NCBI GenBank assembly: GCA_003586115.2
Contig: QVOM02000126.1
Location: forward strand, 4,250,683-4,314,682
Reading direction: 5' to 3'
From: Salvator merianae
Taxonomy: Eukaryota; Chordata; Lepidosauria; Squamata; Teiidae
DNA: 64,000 nt
Translations under genes and position numbers: made by a program
Notes under the pieces: model-generated
What the model was told of the DNA's origin: nothing
The model's database searches: none
What the model saw: the letters and a program-made list of their open reading frames with translations, nothing else
Shown here: in pieces, positions 40,701 through 55,700 of the stretch
Position numbering within the stretch: position 1 is the stretch's first letter
Layout of the letters: each line of letters opens with the position of its first letter

Positions 40701-43700
40701 GCCTGTCCCTTGGCATCCATCTGATGAAGTATGCTCCGTCTACGAAAACTCATGCTACAAACTTCTTTCTCTCTTTTAGTCTCTAAGGTGCTACTAAACT
40801 CCCTTACTTACTGATCCAGACTATGTCTTTGATCAATATTAAGACGGTGAGTGTACAGGGAAACAGAATAGACAGACAGACAGACAAGCCATTTAGAGGC
40901 TTGCATGAAGAGATGGGACTTCAGCAGATGCCTGAATTACATGACAGTAGGTAACTCCCAGACATCAATGGCAGAGCATTCCAACAGATGGGACAACTAC
41001 AAAGAAAGTCTGGCTGCAGGTGTCTGCAAGTTGATATGCAGCACATAAATCTGAATATACATATTGAGGTATACCGTAGCCTGTCTGTGTGAAGCCACTT
41101 GAAGAGACTGAGATGTTCACCTACCTGCCAATCCACACGACCTCCATGTTCCTCTGACGCTGGTGATTCCAAAATGTCATCTTCCACCTCAATCGGATCT
41201 TGCCGCTGATGGAGCTCCATCAAGGCATCCTTCATAGCCGCCAGGATATCCTCTTTTCTCTGGCACAGTAAGGCAACCTGTTGTTTTACCTTTTCTGTCT
41301 CATCACCCTAAGGAACAACAACATTCAGATGTGACATTGTTCTCAATCAGGTGGGGGTACACAAAGGAATAGCTGACCACATCTTACTGAAGCATGATCT
41401 GGATGGTCTCTCTTGGTTTTCTTTTTTGACCTGAAGTATTTCCTCACTGCTGCTGAAAACCAGAGCAAGGGGCTCAACATGAACATGAAAGCTTGCTGGA
41501 TCCCCGTACAGCCAGCCATAGCTTAGCATAGAATGTGCAGGTTGACTAATGAACACCACACTGGGTGTCTTCCTGGTCCTGACAGGACTGTGGGCAGTGA
41601 AACTCCTGGAGGGCAGTTCCTGCCATGACGGACAGAACGTTGCTCTGTCAAGTCACTAGGCAAAACAGGTGAGCTAATAGATCGCTGCAGCCTGAAACTC
41701 TGAAATATTCTGTTTTGTATGCTATTTAAAAGAGGGGGGGACAGCTTTTAAACCTACAACTACATTCTACTGAAGAATCCAAACTCAAGCAAACATTCTT
41801 TGTTCTCCACTTCTCTGTGTGTGTTCTCAATGAATTAAACACATGCAGGGAGGCCTCACCCTAACAATTACACACCTTAATTAAGATCCTGCACGATATA
41901 TATTACAGCAGCAGAGAAATATACCACTGTTACTAATGTTTTTGAAATGTAAAAAAAACCAAAGGCATCGCCTGACCGTTTCCTGGCTTGACTACATCAA
42001 TGGTTTTATTAAACAAGAGGGAGCATCTATTGCGCTAGGACATTCCGCTCCCTGTTTCTTCTGTAGTCGCTTTCTTTCAAACAAGGACAAACATGCAAAC
42101 TGAGAAGGACCAGAGACCTGGGAATAAACACTCTCAGCATATGTGTGAATACTAGAGGCTCACAGCAACTGGCAGAACGGGAGTCACAGATGGAAGTTCC
42201 TCCCCTGCATCGCGGGGACGAACAGACGCTTATTTGCCGCCGCACAAGAGTTTCACACCTATGGCTGGATTACCGGGGAAAGCTAAGGGCCTTTTCACAC
42301 TTTCATCAGGGACAGTTCCAGGGGGATTGCTAGAACGCATCATCTGCACCGCGATCCACTACAACTGTCTATGAGACATCTGGAGTTGTTTCCCAGGCAA
42401 CCTGCCATGAACAGCTTCAAAGATGTCCCAACGATGCATTCGCAACACTTCCGGTGTTGCAAAGTGAGAGGCCTTTAGGTTTGGAATTTCAAGGTTTGTA
42501 GGTCCGCACTGCAAAGTTTTCCCCACCCTCAAGCACTGGATAAGATATCTCCTCACCCAGTCACAACGAGGGGTGGGTGGGACATCTGACATCAGGACAT
42601 CCCACCAGGAAAATAGCAGAGAAGCCTGCTGTTTGCATTGCTAGAATGGCTAGACAGGAATAGGCCTGTTCTAACACTCTACGTGCAAATGGCTCTAGCC
42701 ATTCCTGTAGTGAACTGGCATAGAATGGTCTTTGGAGAGCATTCCAGCCAGGTGAACGTGAATTCGGCCTAAGTGACCATCCGACCTGGGCAGCAGATCT
42801 TCTGACACAGTCTTTTCCGCTTGACTAATCCTCTGCCTGCTGCTATGTCCCCAGCAAAAAGAAATTCCAAGCACAGGGGTGCAAAATAATTGTGATGGAT
42901 GTGAATTCAAATAGGAATCACAACCGATTTGCATTCCAGCTGTAGAGTTAACTGAGGATCAAAAAACTGACCATTAACAATGCAGTCACAAACGTTTCTA
43001 ATCTTAAATTATTCCTACTAGCAGACAGTAATGCTCTAGGTTTCAGAAGCTAAACAAAATTTGTAATAATGTGAATGACTGTCTGCTTCCTAATTCCGCC
43101 TGGTTTTAATTCAGTTTTTAGTTCTTGGCTCTTTTCAACCTTGTGTTTAGACAGTGGTGTAGGAAGCTGGGGGCGGGCCGCCCCAGGTGGCGCGTTGTCC
43201 TGGGCGGCCCATGCAACCAGGTCCTTTTCTGCCCGCCTGGCGCACTGGAGAGCGAGCGCAAAGGAGAGCACGGTGCTGCACTTGCCTACCCAGCAGTCAG
43301 CGGGGCGGTGGCGGGGGTAGGAGGCTGCAGGGTGGGGCACCCTCGCTTGTGCTCCTCTGCTGCCGCTTGGCCCCGGGCGTCAAAACTTTTAGCTACTACG
43401 CTGTGTTTAGATTTATACTAGAAACCACTCTAGGACTTTTTTAGATGATGAAATGGTACATAAACATTTGAAACAACAACAACATGTGTGTCTCCATCAG
43501 CTGTATGCAGAAGCTGGACAACTCCACCATCTACATTAAGAACATTCTGACTCTTTTTGTGCACTCTTTCTGCAGACACCAAAATATCACTCTCAGTGCA
43601 AGATGGAGAGTTTGTGACAGATGTGCGGGATGGCCTTCAGAAGCTCCTAGACAACCCAAGTTTGTTATGGCTGCCATCCAATCAGATCCATGTAAAATTG

Positions 43701-46700
43701 GACCTGCAGCTGCCAGTACTAAGCGAACATGGAAGGTGACAGCAAGGACGGAAAGGAAGTCACCTTTTTTAAACCTGTGTGATGTGTGTGTGGGGATTCC
43801 CTCGTCCACAGATGGGATAGTCTCAAAAAATGAACACCTCAAAAACCTGTGTGTGATCACAGTTTATATCTTTCCGGAAGCCCAGGCACATGGGGAACAT
43901 TTCAGGCCAAATAAATAGTTGAGGACCAAAAAAGAGGATTAGTGGGATATGTCAAGGGTAGTCAAGAAGTACTTTTAATGAAAGTTAGTAAAGAATACCT
44001 ACTAAAGACCAGTGAAACAAAGTAGGCCTACAGAAAGGAGCAGATGAAAACTCAAAGAGTTCAGTGCAAAAATAAACCACTTCATAGCCAGTAGTTCAAT
44101 ACCATCAAACAAAAAATTGACAGCACAAAAATGTGGAAGTGGCTTAAAAATGGGTACTTAAGAAAACGACAGAAAGTCACATATTTGGGGCACAGAAGCA
44201 AGTCCTCTGCATATAAACATTATGACAAAGACTGAAAAATTGCACAATGCCACCTGTGCAAAGAAGCTGAGGAAGACAGCACAAACAGATCATGAAAGAC
44301 ATGATAAAGTGGTAACTATGATCTATTGAAACATCAGTAAGCATAATTTTGTTGTTGTTCCGTTTCTGAGTTATGTCCAACTCTTTGTGAGCCATGGACC
44401 CTAGTACACCAGGCCCTTTGGTTCTCTAATGTCTCCTGTAGTTTGCCCACGCTCACATGCATTGCCTCCATATCGTTATCCAACCATCTCATCCTCTGCC
44501 GTCCCCTTCTCCTTTTGCCTTCGATCTTTCCCCCATCAGGGTCTTTTCTAATGAGTTCTGTCTTCTCATGATGTGGTCAAAGTACTTGAGCTTCTGCTTC
44601 AAGATTTGTCCTTCCAATGAACAGTCACGGTTGATTTCCTTTACTAATGACTGATTTGATGTCCCTGAAGTCCAAGGCATTCTGAAAAGGGTTCTACAGC
44701 ACCACAAATCAAAAGCATTGATTCTTAGGTGCTCAGCCTTCTTTATGGTCTAACTGTCACAGTCATACACTACTACTGAAAAAAAACATAGCTTTGACGA
44801 TATGGACCTTTGTGAGCAAGACGATATCGCTGCCTTTTAAAATGCTACCCAGCTTGCCATAGCTTTCCCACAAACAGAAGCATCTTCTAATTTCATGACT
44901 GCAGTCACCATCTGCAGTGGTCTCTGGAGAAAATAATATCCAACACTGCTTCCATTTCTTCCCCGTCTATCTGCCAGGAAGTGGTGGGACCAGATGCCAT
45001 GATCTTATTCTTTTTTAATATTGAGCTTCAAAAGTATAGTTTATCAGCATGCAGAAATTGGTGGAACCACAAGATCAAAAAAATTATACAAAATGAGCAG
45101 CCTAAAATACTGTGGATTTCTAACTATTCACTGATAAGCATCTTGCATGTAATACGCCTGACATAATTATGGGTGAGAAAAGCCATGTGTGGATTCTTGA
45201 TGTGGCCATACTTGGCAGTAGTAGAGTTGACGAAAACCAGCTGGAAAAGTTTCCAGACACAAAGACCTGCAAATTGAACTTGAGCATTTATTGCAAAGGA
45301 AGCCGATGACTGTGCCAATAGTTATTGCTGCCCTTGATGCAGTCCCAAAAGAAATGGAGTGACATCTTACAACTTGGGCACTGATAAACTCACCAGTCAT
45401 CAGCAACAAAAGACAGCACTAATAAGAATAGCGTGCATTCTGCACCTATTTCTTGAGAAGGATCCAACTGTCATAGTACCAAACCAGTCATAAACACTTA
45501 CTAGACTGCATACAAATAAATAATTTTTATATTATCTACATATTTTTACTTTAGCAACTATTAATAAGTTTTCAGCAAGGAATCTACTTCCAGTCTACTA
45601 AGCCTCAAAAGAAAATCATCTGCAGGGCTTTTTGCTTACATCTATGTCTGCCCTACCCCCATAACTGACTACACAGATGAGATAATTTTTACTTCACTCT
45701 GAACTGCGCCCTTTGCTTTGTTTTCCATTTGACTATGAAAAGCAGGTAACTTTGACAAGCTGAAGAAATGAAAAAGCCATTAGCATTATGTGGGGCCTGT
45801 TAATTTAGGTAGTCAATACAGAAGGTGGTTGGAGGTGATTTCAGAGCAATCTCTTGATTCATGGGATCGGACCACAAATGAAAAGATGCAAAACTGTCCA
45901 ATGCAGCTGCCATCCAGATGTTCATGAACTACCACTCTCATCTATCCCTAAACAATAGCCATGGTGGATTGGGCTAATCATAAATGAGAAGGAGGGTAGG
46001 AGATAAACCTCACCTGAGAAGGCAGTTGGGTTTCTCTGGACAGTTCATCTGACTCAGTCTTCAGGAACTGGAACTGCTTCAGATAGTCTATTTCTTGTTC
46101 ATTTTTCTCCAGCTCTTTTACAATGGGCTATAAAACAATATTACTATTAGAGAATTTTTTAAAAAAATCAAACAATGATACAGCACCAAGGTATAGCCAA
46201 TAGCCATTCACTTAAAAATAAAAAAAAAATCTAGACACCATTTACACCACGGATTTTTAATGTAAACGATATAGAAACTGTGCCCAGTGCTCATGCTTTG
46301 TTGCACACAATTTATAAAATATTCACACTTGCTCATGTGCAGTTTGTATGAAATGCACATGTTATACTCTTCACATTTGGAACGAAATACTACTGAAAAC
46401 ATCTCACTGATCTTGCCAGTGGAGTTTGCACAAGGGAGGCTTTCTTGCAATGCTTTTGCTAAGCCTAAACAAACTTTAAAACAGCGTGAAATTGTACCAG
46501 TTGAAGCCGCTTCATGCCAAGTTATACCACTGATTTGGCTTGTCCATGACTGTCTACTCCAAACCCCTGTGCTTCCAAAGTCCTTTCTATCCCCATTTCA
46601 GTTAGTAAACTTCTGCAAAGCGGATATACATACATGTAATTCATAAAAGGAGCCCTGCTGGATCAGGCCACGGCCCATCTAGTCCAGCATCCTGTCTCAC

Positions 46701-49700
46701 ACAGTGGCTCACCAATTGCTTCTGGGCATTCTCAAGCAGAAGATGAAGGCAAAACTTTCACCTGCTCTCAACTCCCTGCAAATGAGCTTTAAAGACATTC
46801 TGACTTTCCCTCCACCCTGGAGGTAGTACCACAGTTACAGCCGCCTTGCCATCAAAGTAATTTTTCTAAAAAGACACGGACATTCCCTAAGTTTTGCCAA
46901 ACTTGTGCCGCCTTCTTCCACAGTCATGTTCTTGCTCAGTGCAGGAAATGACTGATCTTAATGACGGGTCTTTGCTGTGAAGGTGCCCATGGTATTCTGC
47001 TGTTTACCACATATTCTATGTTTGTTTTTACCTCAAGCAGTGCATTTTGTTCTCTGGTAATTCTTTCTAAAGTCTTCAACTCTTTCGCAAGTTCTTTTGT
47101 TCTTTGGAACACAGCAAGGGGTTTTAAGGTCAGGCCTGGTAAATTCAGCTTCTCTTTATAGGTTTGGATCTCAACCACAGCTTTCTGCATGGGACTGATG
47201 TGGGCCAAAATGACCTAAAACAAAAGATGTAGCAGAAGATACAGAAAGTGTGAATGGAACGGGGAATGGATATGTCATAAATATGCGACAACTTTTGGGA
47301 TTGGAATGGAGAATGTGTGACCTTCCTGACACATTTAGGCTACAACCATATGTACTCCAATAAGGTGTCCTTTTGAGATGACCCAAACTTCTCTTAAAGC
47401 GACCTCAAAAGTCTTATTCAAATTAGCAGAATAAGCCAATTTGTTTCCCATTACCCACCCCCTCTATTCTTTTCTTTTCCCTTCTCCATTCCCCACATCA
47501 CTCTAATCAAACCACCTTCTCCTTATTGCTCCTAACCATTTGTTTCAAGAAACAAGACAATGTATTGTTTGTTCGAAACTTCAGCACAGCCTTGCCTTAC
47601 CTAGGTGTCTTCTGAAACCAGATACTCTATCTGTTTCCCCTTCCTCCTCTGGACCTGCTTCTTTGCCTAAGGTGAATGCCTGCAAGTCCCATTCACTTCA
47701 GCATCACTCCTTCCTTTTGGTTTTTAACCATTTTTAACAGGAACAAGCTGCTGTATCATGTTTCTTGGCTTTAATACTTGTGCTCCTGATGGTTTTTCCC
47801 TGTTCCACAAGTTAGGCATATCCTCCCCCAGAAAGGTGCCCCACATGGTACATGCCATCCCTGTTGTCTGCAATACCTTTCAGGCAACCTATGAGTTCTT
47901 ATTTTATCCTGCTCAAAGGAAATTCATTTGCATTTTTGCAATGAAGGTAGGTGTGACATGTACGACTGTGTGTGATGGAATGATCTTCTGGTTGCTTCTG
48001 CTTCATCCCATTTACTGCTTGACAATGTAGCCTTAGCTTCCAACACCCATCAGCCCTTGCTAATATGAGCAATATTCAGAGACACTGGGGCCAGTAGTTT
48101 TATACCATCTGGACAGAACTGGAAAAGCAACTATAATTCCAATGACTGCCTTGAAAAACAGCTCGCCATGCTATGTCACCATCACACAAAGTTTGCTAAC
48201 ACCATGGGAGCTTCCCACTTGAAAAAGATAAACATAAAAAGGTCACAAGAAATCATTGAATCAAGGAACCAAACTTGTGATATAAACTGAAGTTAGATAG
48301 GCTTAGTGAACAACCAATAAGCCTCAATTCTAGGGTAACTGATAGCCCAAATGGCTAAAAAAGACACATCCCACTTTACTGATTGATTGATTTACATTTA
48401 CATCCTGCCCAATATCCTGAGGTCTCAAGGGAGGTTACAATTAAAATATAGTACATATTATTGTAAACAGAGGAAGAGAACTCCCTCTTTAACCAAAGGC
48501 CTGACCACCTGGATACAAGGAGTGATGGTGTTTGACACGCCTCAGAAGGGAGGCCATTCCTCAACCTTGGGGCCATCACAGAGAGGGCCCTGTCACAAGT
48601 GGCCACCCCTTTAGCTTCTGAGGGTGCCAAGAGAACCTCTCCAGCAATTCTTGACTCACAGGCTGCTCTACATGGGATTTGCATGAGATGAGACTTAAGA
48701 CAGTGAAATATGTTTTACATGTAACAGAAGTGACGTAAACAATTCAGTTTACTTGGTCACTTTTTAACTCACCTGGCCATGTTTGAGATGGTCTTTAGGT
48801 GAAAAACTGAGCGTGTCTTCTGAAGGGGCCAAGATAGTCTTGATTTTATCCACATCTTTCTCCATCATTTTCACTTCAGATTCAATAGCTTCAACTTCCT
48901 GCATTTTTAAAAACATTCATACCTAGGATTACTCATCCCAGCCCATTCAAAGGAAAGAGAAGCTCTGCTGGTGCAAGGCACAGAACTTCAGAAAGGTCTT
49001 TTTTTGCCCTTACCAAGCTACAAAGCCCAGGAGTGTTGCATCAGCCTACAGCTATCAAATTCAGCATTGATAACAACAGGCAAATTGTCGAAGGAGTCCA
49101 ACAAAGCCACATCTGACTCCAAAGAGGACGTTTTTCAAAAATGAGAAGACTGGGAAGAAGGAAGTTGAAGGGGAAATCAAGAGGGTCAAGTCTCTTCAAA
49201 ATGTTCAAAACCAAAATAACAGAAGCATTGCTACAGCGTATACTGCCGAATGGGGAAAGTAACATAACGCTCAAGGGGATGTCTGGGTGGCTGAGGAGAA
49301 GAGTCAAGGAAGCTACTGGAGAAAATAAAGCTTTCCTTTAGAAACTGAACATTTTGCCTAAATAAAGGATAGAACAGAACCTTTGCATGCACACACACCC
49401 CAAAAATTCACACAGCTGGTTAAGTGATGCACTCAAAAATGGTTGACAGTTCTCCAGAAGCATAAGAAACAAGAAGGCAGCTAGGAAAACAATAGAATGC
49501 TCAGATGGTAAGACAAAGAAGTGATAATTTGGGGGTGGGTGGGAGAAAGGAAAGTGCTGGGAAGCTAAATGAATTAGCAGCAGACATCAAATCTGAAATG
49601 CAGCTTTGAATTACATAAGCAGAACTACATTTATTTATTTATTTATTTATTTATTTGCATTTTTATCCTGCCTTGTACCCAAAGGTCTCATGGCAGGTTA

Positions 49701-52700
49701 CAACAACAACAACAACAAAAAATAAAAACACTAAATGAACACACTAAAAACATGATAATCAGTCCAGTCGGCATTATTGCACCTGGGAATCCCGGGGCCA
49801 AGATCCAGGATTCTAAGCTATCTAAATAGCTCTGTACTGTTCAGTTCCCTCCCCAAGTGTCTGGGATGGAGAGAAAATGTCAAGGACATCCTGCAGCATA
49901 AATAGGAGATATAGGAGAACCTCCCATAGCATGAATTCAGAGAGTGTGTTTTCAGCATTACGTGCCTTGTGATTTGTGGCCCTCTTCTCACAATGCATTA
50001 CTTTTTTTTTTTTTGCTTTGCACTATTTGGTGGCATTTGAGACTGAATTTCGGGGGGGGGGGGGCAGAGGAGGACTTTTACCAAAAAGAGAAGCTTTCCT
50101 GGAGGGATCACACCTGGGGAAGCTTTGCCTTTCAGCAGGGATCCTCCTCTGCCTCTTCCCACTCTTGGAAGGCAAGCAAGCTCGCTGATCCACTTGCCAC
50201 CACCTCTTCTGTGCTGCAAATCACCACCTTTCCCCCCGTGTTCTTTCTGCTTCTGGCTCTTCTGCAAAAGGTGGGATCTCTTCCAGGGCAGCTGCCTCTT
50301 TTGGAAGGAGCCCAATCTGTGCCCGCACCTCCTCTCCAGGCTAACTGGCCTCCAAGAGGATCCCCTAACCCACAAATTTCCATTCATTTCTATCGCCCAG
50401 ACTGCACATTTTCAAACAACGCATGATTCTGCCAGAACCTAACCCTTGCGCTATGGGAGATTCTACGGTACAGAGAGGCGGGATTGTTGCCTTCAAAGAA
50501 CAAGCAAACATGTAAATGGAAGACAGACTTTTCTTTGAAGCCCTGACTGCACAACAACTGTCTCAGAAAGGAAAGGCCTTTCTGCACTTTTCACCCTGGA
50601 ATGTTCAGAAGTGAACATTCCAAGATGGAATCCATACTGCAGGGTCTTGGAACAGAATACCAGCATTCGCACTGCAAATGCTGGTGTCCTGTTGGCATCC
50701 CGTGGCATGACAATGGACTGGAAGCTTCTCGCCACTGTCATGGCAACCAGTAAAGCTGCACAATCATGCCACCACAGCCACGCAGCTGTGCGTTCACACC
50801 CAGAAGTGAGTGCAAACACACTGTGCCAGGAAGAGTTCAGCTGCTTCTGGTACAGCTGTGGAGCACAAATTTGTGCTCCACAGCAGGTAGCGATCGGGAG
50901 CTGCTGTAGTATGTTCACAATCACCAGGGGCTCTGCAAAGGCCCTTTCTGCACTTGGCTTTATTGTGGATTATATCCCAGAATAGGGACCTGCTATCCAC
51001 ATGCTAGTGCAAACTATGAAAGGTCTTGCCCAGGGCCTACCATAGTCTGCACTAGCATGCAGATGGCAGGTCCCTATTCTGAGATATAATCTGGAATAAG
51101 GCCAAGTGCAGAAAGGGCCAAAGTGTGGAAGCACTTGATTAGTGAGCATACCTGATGCTCACTAGTTTCAGGTGTAAAAAGGCCCTATGGGTCAGCAGCC
51201 ACTCCTTTTTGTTGCTTCCTCAGTGACAAATTTTATAATAACAGGAATCTGTCCTTCCATATGTTATAAAGAAAGGGTATATCTAAAACAGTAAAATCAA
51301 ATAGATACAACAAAACACTCGTCATAGGCAGCTCATACTTACATCAGCCAAGTGTTGGATACGTGGAAGAATTTCCACGATCTTTTGCTGTAAAGCTTTA
51401 ACTTGATCGTTTACTTCATTCAACTCTTGCACCAGATGGTCTGTTTCAATTAAGGTGGAAAACTCTTCCAACTCTGGGTAAATAGCACTAAGCATATTTT
51501 GTTTTTGCTCAGAATCTTCAAATGCCATCTTGGGAGGAGGAAAAAAAAGAATTAAGATTTTCAACAAGAAATATTAAAATACAAGAGATCCATTTTAGTA
51601 CTCAAATAAAAGATCACGAAAATAAGCTTGCAATGTTATAATGCAGCTTTACAAAATAAGCATGCAATTTATTTATTTATTAGCATTTTTATCCTGCTCT
51701 ATACCTAAATGTCTCAGGGTGGGTGATAACATTAAAAACCAATATAAAATGAGGAAAAGCTGTTTCCTTATTTAGCCAAAGGCTAGGAAAAAGAGGTGCG
51801 TCTTCACTGCTTTCCTAAACGTATAAAGTGAAGGTGCCTGACGCACCTCAGGGGAGAGACTATTCCATAATCTGGGAGCCGTCACTGAGAAGGCCCTATC
51901 CTGGATGTCCACCCCTTTTGCTACCGAGGGCGGTGGAACAATGTCATAATGCAGTTTTACAATGGCATCAGGGCAGGCAGACCAATCTTAACTGGATCTA
52001 TAGGACATCATGAGTGAAAGTTTAAACTGCTTCAATTTCTACAAAAAATGCTCTCCTGCCAAATGAGTGGCAGTTTGCCTTAAGAAAAAAACTTTTGTTG
52101 GCTGATATTTCTGGATTAGCAAAGAGACTAAAAAGTACATATGTAGGGGCCAAAGAAGATTTATAACTGGGCTGCTTTTACCTGAAGTGCACTCATGTGC
52201 TTATTCAAAGCTTTCGCAGACTCTGTGTTAGCCTCTTCTGTGATCAGACAGTTGGTGTTCTTAAGCCAAACGCGGGTGCTCTGTAGGAGTTCATCACATT
52301 CCTCCATCTTGCTTGCAGCCTTTAAAATAAAGCAAGGCGGATCATTAGTTAACTATCGGTCTAGTTAACTATGTTCTGAAATGTGCTCTTTTCATGCAAC
52401 AAAGCAGGAACAGAAATAAAGGAACAGAAACCAAAGACCAGGGGCGATTCTGCACTGGCCAGTACACTGGACCAGCAAGTTTCCTAGGAGCCTCCCTTTT
52501 GCACATTGATGCAATCTAAGGGGGGACCTGCCCCCTTAGATCATATCAGAGTACACATTGCAATTCGTGGAAGACTTACAGACGTTCCCATGAAATAGAA
52601 AAATAAACTCTGTATGCAGCAGAGTAATCTATAAAGCTTTGTCTTTATTGTAGCTTGGTTCCTTAGTAAAAATAGCTAAGCAGGATAAAAAGCAGTTTCT

Positions 52701-55700
52701 GTTCACTGTACATTGTTGTTACAGCATAAGATCAATCTTCAGTAATACATCTAAGTAATCATCATGTTCAGCCACTCACACACATATAGTAAAGAAAGCA
52801 TAACACAATACATAAAATGGTCAGGCATTATATTACACATCAATGCTATGACTCATTCTCATTTCATATCAGTTTGTACACAATATGTCTTTCTCACGCT
52901 TAGGCTCTGCCATGTTGACGCAGGTTAGTCTGTAATCTTCTACATGCTAGACAAAACATTACAACATAGCAAGATGTTAGTTGTTCAGTAACTTTCTACT
53001 CTAAATAACAGACTGTATTTGGTAAACTGGCATTAGCTTATGGCCTATATGATTTCTATATTCTGACAGATCACCCCCTGGGGGGGCCTCTCATAAGCTA
53101 CAGCAGCATGTGGAAGGGATGTTTCTAGCATGCTTGCTGATCCGGCATACTCACAGTGCAGAATAGCCCCTGACCTTCTCAGCTAAGGATCCACTTCTGA
53201 GTGTAATAACAGACCTCCAAAACTGCAAGATTTTATACAGTATTTTACTTTGGTCCACTCTATTTTTTTCACATTATCCATCCTTACCCTGTTTAAATTT
53301 GCAGTTCGGCGTTCAGCACTCTGTGAAACTTGTTGGTATCTCTGCAGTGGAATCATCAACTGATCCATCAGCTCTTGTCCCTGGGAGGGATCCTGCTCCA
53401 CAATCTCTTGAACTTCTGAATCCAGTTCGTTCATTTTATAATGCCATAAGTCAAGAAAATCCCATATTCTCTGAACATAACAGAGGACATCAGATTAAAT
53501 TGTATTATTATTATTATTACTACTACTACTACTATTACTACTACTAGCGGTCATGGTGCTACTGACATTTTCATCATCATGCTATTATTGTTTAAATTTA
53601 GTAGATGCCTTGAGCTGCCCCATATCACTTGCACAACTATAAAAAATTGTTAAAAATGCAATCACAAAACTTATACAGTCCAACATTATACTAATCCATC
53701 TGCCTAACAAGAACAGAATCAAGTGTACATTTTGTCTTGCAATCCATTCAATAGAAGTTGAGTATAATCATATTTTTAAAATTGACTGAAAAGTAACCAT
53801 GGATCTACTAGTACTCCATGGAGTACTCAAGGGAGTAGATACAGGCTAGATATTAGGAAAAACTTCCTGACCGTAAGGGCAATCAGTCATTGGAACAGGT
53901 TGCCACAGGAGGTGGTGGGCTCTCCTTCGCTGGAGGTCTTCAAGGAGAGGCTGGACAGTTATCTGTCTGAGATGCTTTAGTGAATCCTGCATTGAGCAGG
54001 GGGCTGGACTCGATGACCCTAGAGGTCCCTTCCAACTCTATGATTCTATGATTCTATGATTCTGAATAAAGCTGGGAAAACAAAAATGTTTTCTCTGGAA
54101 GTCAGAAAGATGTCATGGATGGCTTCAGGCAAACCTCTACAAGGACCACATTTTACGATCAGGTGGGCCTACACATAATCCCGTATTGCTAGGAGCAGCT
54201 GACCCACAAGGGCAAACTTTTTTTCTTTTATACATAGTTAGTTCAGGGTGGTTGAATGTACACAGCACAAACAAATGTAAAGGCTAACTTTAGATACTGC
54301 CTATTATACAATCTGGCAGCTGTAACAGAAAAAAAAGCCTTCAAAAGTAGAGATTAAACTATTTCTGATTTTAGTGCTTTAATTTTTTTTATAATTTAGC
54401 AATTGACTTATTGCTCAATAATGTGCTTAATAACAAATATGTGTAACCTTACCTACTTTATATCTTATATGTAATCAATTTAGAATAACTATTAGTAGTT
54501 ATTAGGTAGCACTCACAATCGGCATTCTTGATATTATTATTCTTTTTCATTTAGTGTTATAACTCTGTTCTGTATTTGAATAAAAGTTCTCAGGATAATA
54601 ATAAAAAAGAATGCACCAATAAGCATGCTTAGTGGGGTCAATCTACATGTAATTTTGCACAGAACTCAACCTTGTAGCATTTAAATATGTTCAACTATGC
54701 TATTGTCTGTCCACTGCTCACTGCCACCCTTCAGGTTTCTCTTTTAACACAGAGAAGTACAGAAACAGATTCATGGACAGTTTTATGGAGGTCAGATGTA
54801 TCAGTGGTTACTAGAATGCATGCCTAGGTACTGCCTCTAAGGTGGAGAGACAGGCAGGATGCCTCTGAAGGCCACTTGCAGGGAGTCGAGAGCAAGTGAA
54901 GGTTTTGCCTTAAATTCTGCTTGAGAATGCCCAGAAGCAATTGGTGGGCCACTGTGTGAGACAGGATGCTGGACTAGGTGGACCATGACCGAATCCAGCA
55001 GGGATCCTCTTATGTTCTTAAACATATGGAAACGAACATTCTACAAGTTTCTCATCTGTTTAAACCTTTGCAATTACAACTAAGTATAAGAAGGAATGAA
55101 ATTAACAGCTAATAGGCAGCAGTGGCTGGAAAGCACTGGTCACAGGTGGAAGTGCCTCCCCAGACCACACTGGTTTGTGTGGAGTTGAAATTCCTGTGCT
55201 GTGGCAAATATTTTCTTTCTGAAGTTCCCACAATGCCACAGGAGCTTCAAAAAGAATCCTATTTGCTGTTCTGTGAGAGCTTAAAAAAAAACCCCTGCAA
55301 ACCAGTATCAGCTTAAAAAGAAAGCTCTAGAGCCTCTCTACTTTGCTTAACTCTACTAGGGCATGGGAGACAAGGGCCCTTTCTGCACTTGGTCTTATTC
55401 CAGATTATATCTTGGAATAGGGAACTGCCGTCTGCATGCTACTATGAACCATGGCAGGGCCCACCTGGAGCCTGCTATAATCTGCACTAGCGTGTGGATA
55501 GCAGGTCCCTAGTCTGGGATATAGTCCAGAATAAAGCCAAGTGCAGAAAGGGCCAAGGACTAGAATCCCTGGCTTAGTGTCCTGAGATAGTATAAAAAAT
55601 TAAAAAGCTTGACATTACCTTCTGGATATCTTTGGCTTTTGCCACATTATCGCTCTTTTGCTGCAACATGTTTTCAACAGCTTGGAGGCCTTTGTTGATC

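Noticed and set aside
49041..49341. Lys/Arg-rich open frame resembling a basic protein
   Set aside because: It could be a decayed repeat; I could not match it to a family with confidence, so it is not annotated.
49944..50442. Overlapping open frames on both strands around a G-run and T-run
   Set aside because: No exon borders consistent with SYNE1 phase, no domain; homopolymer tracts at 49999 and 50053 argue against coding.
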